Source: Arthrobacter subterraneus
GTDB taxonomy: Bacteria; Actinomycetota; Actinomycetes; Actinomycetales; Micrococcaceae
Length of the DNA: 64,000 nt
Direction of reading: 5' to 3'
Assembly: GCF_900099735.1 (NCBI RefSeq)
Contig: NZ_FNDT01000003.1
Span: 62,001-126,000 of the forward strand
A program made the position numbers and the translations under genes. Below are positions 58,001 to 64,000 of this stretch, one piece after another. The notes below the pieces were generated by a model that saw only the letters and a program-made list of their open reading frames with translations, ran no database searches and was not told where the DNA came from. Numbering within the stretch: the first letter of the stretch is position 1; each line of letters starts with the position of its first letter.

Positions 58001-60730
58001 CAGGAGGGCTTCCTCGTTGCATTCCGACAGCGGATCATCCAAAACCGTAGTGCCCGAGAACTGCAGCCGGCCGAGTTCGAACTTGCAGTCCGAGGTGCCG
58101 AAGACATCCGCCTTGAGGGCAGTTGCGTTGGTATTGCGCATGATGATTTCCGCGAAGGAGTTGCCCTCGAGCTGACCGAGCAGGTTCATGCCGGGCGTGC
58201 GCGCCAGGTAGTAGAAACGGTCGCCGCTCTGCAGGTCCAGCATCTGCTGCTCGAAGACGTAATTGAAGGTAGAGCCGAGGAGTCCGCCGAAGAGGTTGGT
58301 GCGTTCGGCGAGTCCGCCGACCCACAGGTCCACCCTGTCGAGACCGGTCTTCGATGCTCCCCCGTCATTGGCCCACGTCCCGGTCGAGCCCATGAAGTCC
58401 TGGGCGTCGACCGGTATGGTGCCCTCAGCCGCGTCGATCGGTGGATCGACGAGCAGGGTGGCCGCCGCCCGCTTGTCTGCAAGCGTTGTTGCGCCGGTGA
58501 TGGTGGGGTGCTGGCCGTAGGCTGCAACGAAGTTGATCAGCGACTCGGGATGCTTCAGGTTGAGCCCGAAGTCGATCCAGTTGGTGTAGGGCTTCAGCTG
58601 CCCATCGTTGGTGCTGTTGTACAGCTGCTTACGGAGGTTGTTCAGTGAGGGGATGCCGGTTTCGCGGGCCCTTGCGATGTTGATCGCGGCCAGGTCCAGC
58701 GGGAGCCCCAGCAGGGCGTTGCGGAGCGTGTCCGTGGTGAACTCATCGAGTTCGTTGCCGACCTGGTCCGACATGCCCATCGCAATGGCGCCCGCGGCGT
58801 CCCTGGCGTTGAGGGTACCGGCCGTACCTCCGTCGTAATACTCGGGTGGGTTGAGGAAGGCCTGCAGCAGCGGTACATCATTCGAGGAGCCGTCGGCATT
58901 GGTCCGTGCGACGGTATCGGTCAGCATCGAGTGGCCGAACCGGTACACGGCGTGGGCGAATTCTGCGGTGATGGCCGGATCCACATCATCGTGGTAGGTG
59001 CCGAATGGCTCGATGAGCGGCTGCACCTTGCGGGCGAACTCCTCGAAGGCCAGGTGCTGGTATTCCATCTCGGTGACAAACCGTGCGGCCTGGAAAATGC
59101 GTTCGCCGTTCCAGCCTGCAGCGCCGGCAGTGCTCTTCCATTCAGCCAGGGCGGCGGTGCCGCGCGCGGACGTGTCGGATTCCAGGGTGTGCTTGATGTC
59201 CTCGACCAGGCGGTTGTGCTCCGAATGGAACACCTGGTGGATCATGGTCAGCGCGACATTCTCATTGACCCGTCCGTCACCGGCAACGAAGTGGGCGTTG
59301 AGCATCTCATCGTCGTAGGTGGTTCCCGGTGCGCCGGGCGGTGTGATGACAGTGTCTGCGTCCGCTGTCAGACCGGGCTTGGGCACCGCATTGTGCGCAA
59401 TGTCGTCGAGGAAGGCCTCGTTGACCCGCAGCGCGTTCTCCGGTACGGGAACCGGTGCGGCCACATTACCCTCCACCATGCCGGTAGCGGTGACATATTG
59501 CGGCAGCCCGCGGGCCGGCCCCGGGATGAACTTGCCGTAGGGGTCGACGGCGATCATCGGAATGCTCAGGACGTCGGGGTCAGCGAGCTTCAGGCCGAGC
59601 TTCGTTTCCGCCTGCGCCTTGAGCATCGCCCAGGTTCCCATGCCCCCGCCGGCGGACTCCAGGAGCCGCCCGGTGGACACCGGCCTGCCTTCTGCGTTGT
59701 TCGCGTATTCCCTGAGGAACACCTGGTGTGAGGGGTCGGAGCTGTAGGTCTGGGACTGGTCCACATACGGGTTGGTCCGGTTGGTTGCCTCGCGGACGTC
59801 GTCGGCGGTTCCGAGCACGCCGTCGGGGCCGGGCTGGTTGGTGGCCCGGGTGAGAACCATGAAACGCATGCGGGGAGGAATGTCGTCTGCGGTATCCAGC
59901 ACGCCGTCCGGGCCGGCAATCAGCGGATCGTCGGCCTGCAGCGGGACGAAGACGGAGCTTCCGGACTTGTTGACCATATCGAGGCCATGGTCGAAGAACT
60001 GCCCGAAGATGGTGAACAGCGAGTTGTACGGTGGCGATAGACCTACGTCAGTGGTGATGTTCGGGATGAAGAGGGTTTCACCGGCCGGCACGCAACCTTC
60101 CGGCAGTCCTTCGGCGTCACACGGGACCACGCCCTCGTTGCCCTGGCTGCGGACGGGATACTGTGCTGCAGCAACGGCGGCAGGATTGGTGGACGTCTGG
60201 TCCACGATGAGGTTGCTGATCACCCGCGGCTGCGAATCCACCACGTTGCCGGTGCTGTCATAGGTTGTCTGTCCCGGCTCGCGAATGATCGCGCCGTCCT
60301 CGGCGGCGCGGAACTCGGGTGCGGTCATCCGCGGGAACGCCCGGTTGGAAGCCCCGAAGTCCTCCCGCTCCGGCTGCAGGTTGTTGCACGAGCCGTCGAC
60401 CGTGCGCACCCCGTAGGAGACCAGCGGTCCCGGAACCTGGTCCGTCCCCGGACCGAGCAGCGCACCGCAGGGACCCGTCTCGGAGGTGGTGTTGCGCACG
60501 TGCGCTTCGGAGATCTTGATCTGCTTCAGGATGAAAGCCAGATCCGAGGCTGTCACCGTGAATCCCTGCCCCACCGGCGCCGCCTGCGCGGGAGCCGCGA
60601 CAAGAGGCAGGCCGACGCCCGTAAGCATTGCCAATGAGGTGAGTGCTGCGAGTGTGCGCCGGAAGCGGAACCCTGACGGCTGCGTCTGTGCAGCCCGGTA
60701 CTCCTCCGATGAGTGGTGCGCCTTGCCCAT
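55013..60730 (-). CDS. Giant secreted heme peroxidase with RTX, fibronectin III and FG-GAP repeats
   Basis: 1905 residues. Signal peptide (RTLAALTSLAMLTGVGLPL; cut near PAQA, residue about 50). Animal-type heme peroxidase domain, about 200-760, with distal-His block FGQFFDHGLD (about 240) and proximal-His YRFGHSMLTDTVAR (about 600). RTX-type calcium repeats (GGxGxD-like) at about 940-1120, with a second short set at 1225-1240. Three fibronectin type III domains about 1373-1653, and five FG-GAP/VCBS repeats of about 47 residues to the end (DFNGDGRSDLLARDSSGRLW). It should oxidise halides or phenolics outside the cell, with adhesion by the repeats. Start ATG 60730 follows GGGAGGAATC. A signal peptidase gene diverges from it. 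Confidence 0.93.
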   Translation of the reverse strand: MGKAHHSSEEYRAAQTQPSGFRFRRTLAALTSLAMLTGVGLPLVAAPAQAAPVGQGFTVTASDLAFILKQIKISEAHVRNTTSETGPCGALLGPGTDQVPGPLVSYGVRTVDGSCNNLQPEREDFGASNRAFPRMTAPEFRAAEDGAIIREPGQTTYDSTGNVVDSQPRVISNLIVDQTSTNPAAVAAAQYPVRSQGNEGVVPCDAEGLPEGCVPAGETLFIPNITTDVGLSPPYNSLFTIFGQFFDHGLDMVNKSGSSVFVPLQADDPLIAGPDGVLDTADDIPPRMRFMVLTRATNQPGPDGVLGTADDVREATNRTNPYVDQSQTYSSDPSHQVFLREYANNAEGRPVSTGRLLESAGGGMGTWAMLKAQAETKLGLKLADPDVLSIPMIAVDPYGKFIPGPARGLPQYVTATGMVEGNVAAPVPVPENALRVNEAFLDDIAHNAVPKPGLTADADTVITPPGAPGTTYDDEMLNAHFVAGDGRVNENVALTMIHQVFHSEHNRLVEDIKHTLESDTSARGTAALAEWKSTAGAAGWNGERIFQAARFVTEMEYQHLAFEEFARKVQPLIEPFGTYHDDVDPAITAEFAHAVYRFGHSMLTDTVARTNADGSSNDVPLLQAFLNPPEYYDGGTAGTLNARDAAGAIAMGMSDQVGNELDEFTTDTLRNALLGLPLDLAAINIARARETGIPSLNNLRKQLYNSTNDGQLKPYTNWIDFGLNLKHPESLINFVAAYGQHPTITGATTLADKRAAATLLVDPPIDAAEGTIPVDAQDFMGSTGTWANDGGASKTGLDRVDLWVGGLAERTNLFGGLLGSTFNYVFEQQMLDLQSGDRFYYLARTPGMNLLGQLEGNSFAEIIMRNTNATALKADVFGTSDCKFELGRLQFSGTTVLDDPLSECNEEALLIRMPDGTIRYRTTNSVDPAGINGQSVYNGTAGADRVWGGVDNDTFLGNEGNDIIEGNDGGDTALGGEGDDIITDSAGDDVLKGGPGHDALDGGPGLDLILGGAGKDFINGGANTNDVFGGEQDDFIIAGGGNDMARGDAGDDWIQGGEGADLLMGDSGAPFFDDPNDPGHDVLIGQNGDDDYDAEGGDDIMLADAGIERNAGAAGFDWSSHQLDPLAADADLTLNLLGVPLPAAVLRDRYSEVEALSGAGRNDVLRGDNAVPRLVEGEGFSGKNWLDADGAARIQGLAELLPAGATDNGGVWGEGNIILGGGGSDVLEGRGGNDILDGDKFLQVRLSVRTDPADPATEVGSTTGMDKPYLSGSSRTLQAAVFAGEVNPGNIVIVREILDGGAGSDQDAAIFSDLEQNYTVTTVPAGAALGSPGSVTTVTHLGDDPDALPALGVGDGVDTLRNIEKLLFADSQAPGVPEVAAATAGDRSATVEWGAPVSPVTTYEVRTVDASGATVGTLRQVSGNETSTVVTGLVNGQAYRFQVRAANELGTSAFSPLSAAVTPDVVPAAPTGVTGIAGNGAVDLSWSAPAPNGGTAVTGYKVQVLVGETLIQTIPGTGSTTTAQITGLENGTAYSFRVLAVNAHGDGALSAASAPVTPRTVPGVPVLGGISAANGSVTVRWTPPASDGGSAITGYAVRVVGPDGQPVGALRTAGAGATSLAVTGLTNGTAYRFQVRAANALGSGEFSPLSDPVTPTRPELNEDFNGDGVADLVARDSNGRLWLYPGNGTGSLQARSLMGTGWQGMRSIIATRDFNGDGRADVIAYDSSGRLWLYRGNNAGGLLSGLQIGNGWAGFTLTAPGDFNGDGRSDLLARDSSGRLWLYPGNGTGGFASRSQAGSGWSGYQMTSTGDFNGDSRSDLIAYDTGGRLWLYPGNGTGGFGSRSQFGNGWTGYTLVGIGDLTGDGQSDLVARDSAGGLWLYPGTGTGRVGTRAQIGNGWSSYLIA

Positions 60731-60889
60731 GATTCCTCCCAAGACCGAATCCGGCGGACTTCCGCCGGTGCCGCAAGAGTCCCGTACGAGCGTTATGAAT
60801 TCCTTGGAGGGTTCATGGTTTCCCCAAGCAGGCGGGCGGAGGATCAAGTAACAAAGAGATGGAGAGGCGGACCATGGGAGAGCGATCGT

Positions 60890-61408
60890 ATGGCTAGCGG
60901 CACCGGAACGGCTGCCGTGCCGCTGGCTTCCCGGCGTCGGCGGCATCGATCAGTGGTCGCCGTTCTTGCGGTGCTGGCGGTGCTGGTGGTGCTCCGGCTC
61001 TGGGTTCTTGAGCCGCTCTGGGTCTCATCATCGAGCATGGAACCGACCATTCCCGAGGGAAGCGTGGTGCTGCTCTACCGGCACGCCGAACCTGTTCCGG
61101 GCTCCCTCGTCTCATTCGCCAATCCGTCAGGGACTGGAACCGTGCTCAAGCGGGTCGTGGCGGTGGGCGGGCAGACAGTCGCCATTGAGGACGCCCGCCT
61201 TGTCGTCGACGGCGCGGCTGTACCCGAACCGTTTGTTGATCACTCCCGCATCGACGGGACCTACTTCGGCCCCGTCACGGTGCCGGACGGGCACGTCTTC
61301 GTGATGGGCGACAACCGCGCGGCCTCCATTGATTCCCGGGAGTTCGGGCCCCTGCCCGTCGACGAGATCCGGGCCACCGTGGTGTGGCCCACGGCGCCCT
61401 CAGAATGA
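60890..61408 (+). CDS. lepB: Signal peptidase I
   Basis: 172 residues. One N-terminal membrane helix (about 20-40), then an S26 peptidase domain outside the membrane. The catalytic Ser is residue 49 in SSSSMEPT, the general-base Lys is residue 87 in TVLKRVVAVGG, and the C-terminal signature is FVMGDNRAASIDSREFGPL. It removes signal peptides from exported proteins. It is small for a main LepB, which suggests an accessory or dedicated enzyme. ATG 60890 lies at the start of MASGTGTAAV, with GGAG before it. Its divergence from the giant secreted peroxidase hints at that protein as substrate (inference). Confidence 0.92.
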   Translation: MASGTGTAAVPLASRRRRHRSVVAVLAVLAVLVVLRLWVLEPLWVSSSSMEPTIPEGSVVLLYRHAEPVPGSLVSFANPSGTGTVLKRVVAVGGQTVAIEDARLVVDGAAVPEPFVDHSRIDGTYFGPVTVPDGHVFVMGDNRAASIDSREFGPLPVDEIRATVVWPTAPSE

Positions 61409-61425
61409 CCGCCTGCCACCGTCGT

Positions 61426-61471
61426 CGTCGTTAAACGAACGACGGCGCCCGCACACCCGGTGCGGACGCCG
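61426..61471. terminator. Two hairpins between lepB and serA
   Basis: CGTCGTT, 5-nt loop, AACGACG (61426-61444), overlapping at its end with CGGCG-n-CCGCAC, 5-nt loop, GTGCGG-n-CGCCG (61443-61471). Located between convergent genes. Confidence 0.65.
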
Positions 61472-61493
61472 CCCTTCACAAACGGAGACAGAA

Positions 61494-63083
61494 CTAGTCC
61501 TGCAGGTCCACCTCCCGCGCAACGGAGGCGCCGATGGCTTCCTTCAGGCTTTCGAGGACTTCCTGCGGGACCGAGCTGTCGACGGTGAGCAGGGACAGCG
61601 CCTGTCCGCCCTCCTTATTGCGCGCGACCTGCATGCCCGCAATATTGATGCCGTGTTCCCCGAGCACGCGGCCGAGCGTGCCGATCACACCGGGGCGGTC
61701 CTGGTAGAGGATCACCACGAGGTGCTCGCTGATGGGGATCTCCAGGTCGTAGCCGTTGACCCCCACGAGCTTCTGGATCTGCTTGGGCCCCGTGAGCGTG
61801 CCTGCAACCGAGATCTGCGAACCGTCGGACAGAGCGCCGCGAATGGTCAGGACGTTACGGTACTCATCAGACTGGTCCGTCGTCACGAGGCGGGTGTTGA
61901 TGCCCCGCTGTTCTGCGAGGACGGGAGCGTTGACGTAGGAGACCTGCTCGGACACGACATCGGTGAACACTCCCTTCAGCGCCGCCAGCTCCAGCGCCTT
62001 CACATCGAGTGAGGCGATCTCTCCCGCAACCTCGACCTCGATCTGGGTGAGCGAATCATGAGTCAGCGCGGTGAAGATCCGGCCCAGCTTCTCCATCAGC
62101 GGGATGCCGGGACGCACATCAGGTGCGATCACACCGCCGGCCACGTTGACGGCGTCGGGCACAAGTTCACCGGCCAGTGCAAGGCGGACAGACTTGGCGA
62201 CGGAAATGCCAGCCTTTTCCTGCGCTTCGGCGGTGGATGCTCCGAGGTGGGGGGTCACCACAACGTTGTCCATGTCGAAGAACGGAAGGTCGGTGCTGGG
62301 TTCCTTGACGAAGACGTCCACGCCTGCGCCCGCAATCTGCCCTTCCTTCAGCGCAGTGTAGAGCGCTTCCTCATCGACGAGCCCACCACGGGCCACATTC
62401 ACCACGTAGGCGCTGCTTTTCATCTTCTGGAAGGCGGCAGCGCCGAGCATGCCGACGGTCTCCGGCGTCTTGGGCATGTGGATGGTGATGAAATCGGATT
62501 CGGCGTAGAGCTCGTCGAGCGTGACAAGCTGCACGCCGAGCTGGGCAGCGCGCGCGGAGGTCACGTACGGGTCATAGGCCAGAATGTCGGTGCCGAACCC
62601 CTGGAGGCGTGCCGCAACCAGCGCGCCGATCCGGCCCAGGCCGATGATTCCGATCTTCTTCTCGTAGAGTTCGGTACCCGAGTACTTTGAGCGCTTCCAC
62701 TCGCCGCCCTTGAGTGCCCCGCTGGCCTGCGGGATGTGACGCGCGAGGCTCAGGATGTGGCCGACCGTCAGCTCGGCAGCGGAAATGATGTTCGAGGTCG
62801 GGGCGTTGACAACCATCACGCCGGCCTGCGTGGCCGCCTTGATGTCAACGTTATCCAGGCCTACGCCCGCACGGGCGATGACCTTAAGATTGGGGGCTGC
62901 AGCAATAGCCTCAGCGTCCACCTGGGTTGCCGATCGCACGAGGATCGCGTCCACATCCGCGAGGGCTCCCAGCAGTCTGGACCGGTCGGCTCCGTCGGTC
63001 TGACGGATCTCAAAGTCGGGTCCGAGGGCATCCACGGTTGCGGGCGAGAGTTCCTCAGCAAGGAGAACTACTGGTTTTTGCAC
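61494..63083 (-). CDS. serA: D-3-phosphoglycerate dehydrogenase
   Basis: 529 residues, the long actinobacterial form with intervening domain and C-terminal ACT domain for serine feedback. First enzyme of serine synthesis: 3-phosphoglycerate to phosphohydroxypyruvate with NAD. NAD site IIGLGRIGALVAARLQGFGT near residue 150; catalytic blocks VNVARGGLVDEEALYTALKE and VTPHLGASTAEAQEKAGISV; ACT domain end ILYQDRPGVIGTLGRVLGEH. GTG 63083, six bases after AAGGA, starts MQKPVVLLAEEL. An upstream frame extension has no such site. A 234-base gap separates it from ilvC on the same strand. Confidence 0.96.
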   Translation of the reverse strand: MQKPVVLLAEELSPATVDALGPDFEIRQTDGADRSRLLGALADVDAILVRSATQVDAEAIAAAPNLKVIARAGVGLDNVDIKAATQAGVMVVNAPTSNIISAAELTVGHILSLARHIPQASGALKGGEWKRSKYSGTELYEKKIGIIGLGRIGALVAARLQGFGTDILAYDPYVTSARAAQLGVQLVTLDELYAESDFITIHMPKTPETVGMLGAAAFQKMKSSAYVVNVARGGLVDEEALYTALKEGQIAGAGVDVFVKEPSTDLPFFDMDNVVVTPHLGASTAEAQEKAGISVAKSVRLALAGELVPDAVNVAGGVIAPDVRPGIPLMEKLGRIFTALTHDSLTQIEVEVAGEIASLDVKALELAALKGVFTDVVSEQVSYVNAPVLAEQRGINTRLVTTDQSDEYRNVLTIRGALSDGSQISVAGTLTGPKQIQKLVGVNGYDLEIPISEHLVVILYQDRPGVIGTLGRVLGEHGINIAGMQVARNKEGGQALSLLTVDSSVPQEVLESLKEAIGASVAREVDLQD

Positions 63084-63317
63084 GGGTGATCCTTCGCGAT
63101 GCGTTGGGCAGAGTATCGGTCGAGCGGTTTGGTCGGGTCTCTGCAAGTCTAGTTTGGCCTGCCGGGACGCCCACTTTGTTACCCGTTATCCGGGCACAGG
63201 TGAGACTGGTGCCACAACCTACAGCGGCCGAAGCCACCCCGCCCGCCCGGGCCACCCCGCAAGGGGATGACCAGACTTCAGGGGTGACCTCGGCCGGTGG
63301 GTGAAGGTATGGCGGTG

Positions 63318-64000
<683 letters not shown>

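Noticed and set aside
57368-58648. Open frame of 426 codons antisense to the peroxidase/RTX gene
   Set aside because: Repetitive Val/Ala-rich shadow of the RTX repeats.

Overview
The window reads as a chromosomal segment of a high-GC actinobacterium of the Micrococcaceae, most like Arthrobacter or a close relative. The basis is gene content and order (leuC-leuD-murA-plsC-gpsA-ddl, a DUF3515 lipoprotein, thiL, a DAK2 protein, recG; gltX beside tRNA-Gln and tRNA-Glu; leuB-ilvE, metG, serA-ilvC), an IclR regulator beginning MDNSSGVGV like NdgR, and the high GC with GTG/TTG starts. This is recognition by eye, without a database search. I see no rRNA, CRISPR array, transposase or prophage.

Layout. 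0.1-3.0 kb: a secreted Ala-rich protein, a PRC-barrel/DUF2382 stress protein, and two small genes (an orphan acidic protein and a GNAT acetyltransferase) that share a promoter-leader design. 3.0-5.3 kb: recG. 5.3-15.8 kb: an accessory block with a GAF-ANTAR regulator, MarR, an MFS permease, a catabolic set (gamma-glutamyltransferase-like enzyme, CoA-acylating semialdehyde dehydrogenase, class III aminotransferase), a MocR regulator and a non-canonical Nramp-like permease preceded by a tiny leader ORF. 15.9-30.7 kb: core genes thiL, DAK2, DedA, LCP, ddl, gpsA, plsC, murA, leuD and leuC, mixed with an MFS exporter, aldose epimerase, SRPBCC and LacI genes. 30.8-39.1 kb: NdgR-like regulator, DUF1697, a dynamin-like GTPase pair, tRNA-Glu(CTC), tRNA-Gln(CTG), HAD phosphatase, gltX and an FAH-family enzyme.

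39.2-42.1 kb holds the most interesting signal. Two paralogous TPR proteins without any DNA-binding domain are each paired with a divergently transcribed small gene, too short for routine gene calling, that encodes a secreted pro-peptide. The two pro-peptides have homologous signal peptides but different mature parts. The second mature part is exactly two 13-residue units, each opening AKSGNWPDS. Both small genes have the same TATACTGAA box and a short dyad at the predicted transcript start. The layout resembles a duplicated peptide-pheromone/TPR-receptor module (analogous to Rap-Phr/RRNPP systems of Firmicutes), which I do not know to be described in this group.

42.1-48.3 kb: a GH18 chitinase diverging from a membrane glycosyltransferase, a STAS-like protein and a GGDEF-EAL protein, probably a c-di-GMP-linked surface-polysaccharide cluster. 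48.4-53.0 kb: ilvE, leuB, a helical unknown and metG. 53.1-61.4 kb: a membrane-anchored unknown, a SARP/BTAD regulator, a 1905-residue secreted heme peroxidase with RTX, fibronectin III and FG-GAP repeats, and a divergent signal peptidase I. 61.5-64.0 kb: serA and the 3' part of ilvC.

Functionally, leuC/leuD, leuB, ilvE, ilvC and serA form a dispersed branched-chain amino acid/serine set, probably tied together by the NdgR-like regulator. murA, ddl, LCP, plsC, gpsA and DedA serve the cell envelope. No stretch longer than about 300 bases lacks a gene; the larger gaps (200-250 bases) mostly hold promoters, dyads or terminators.
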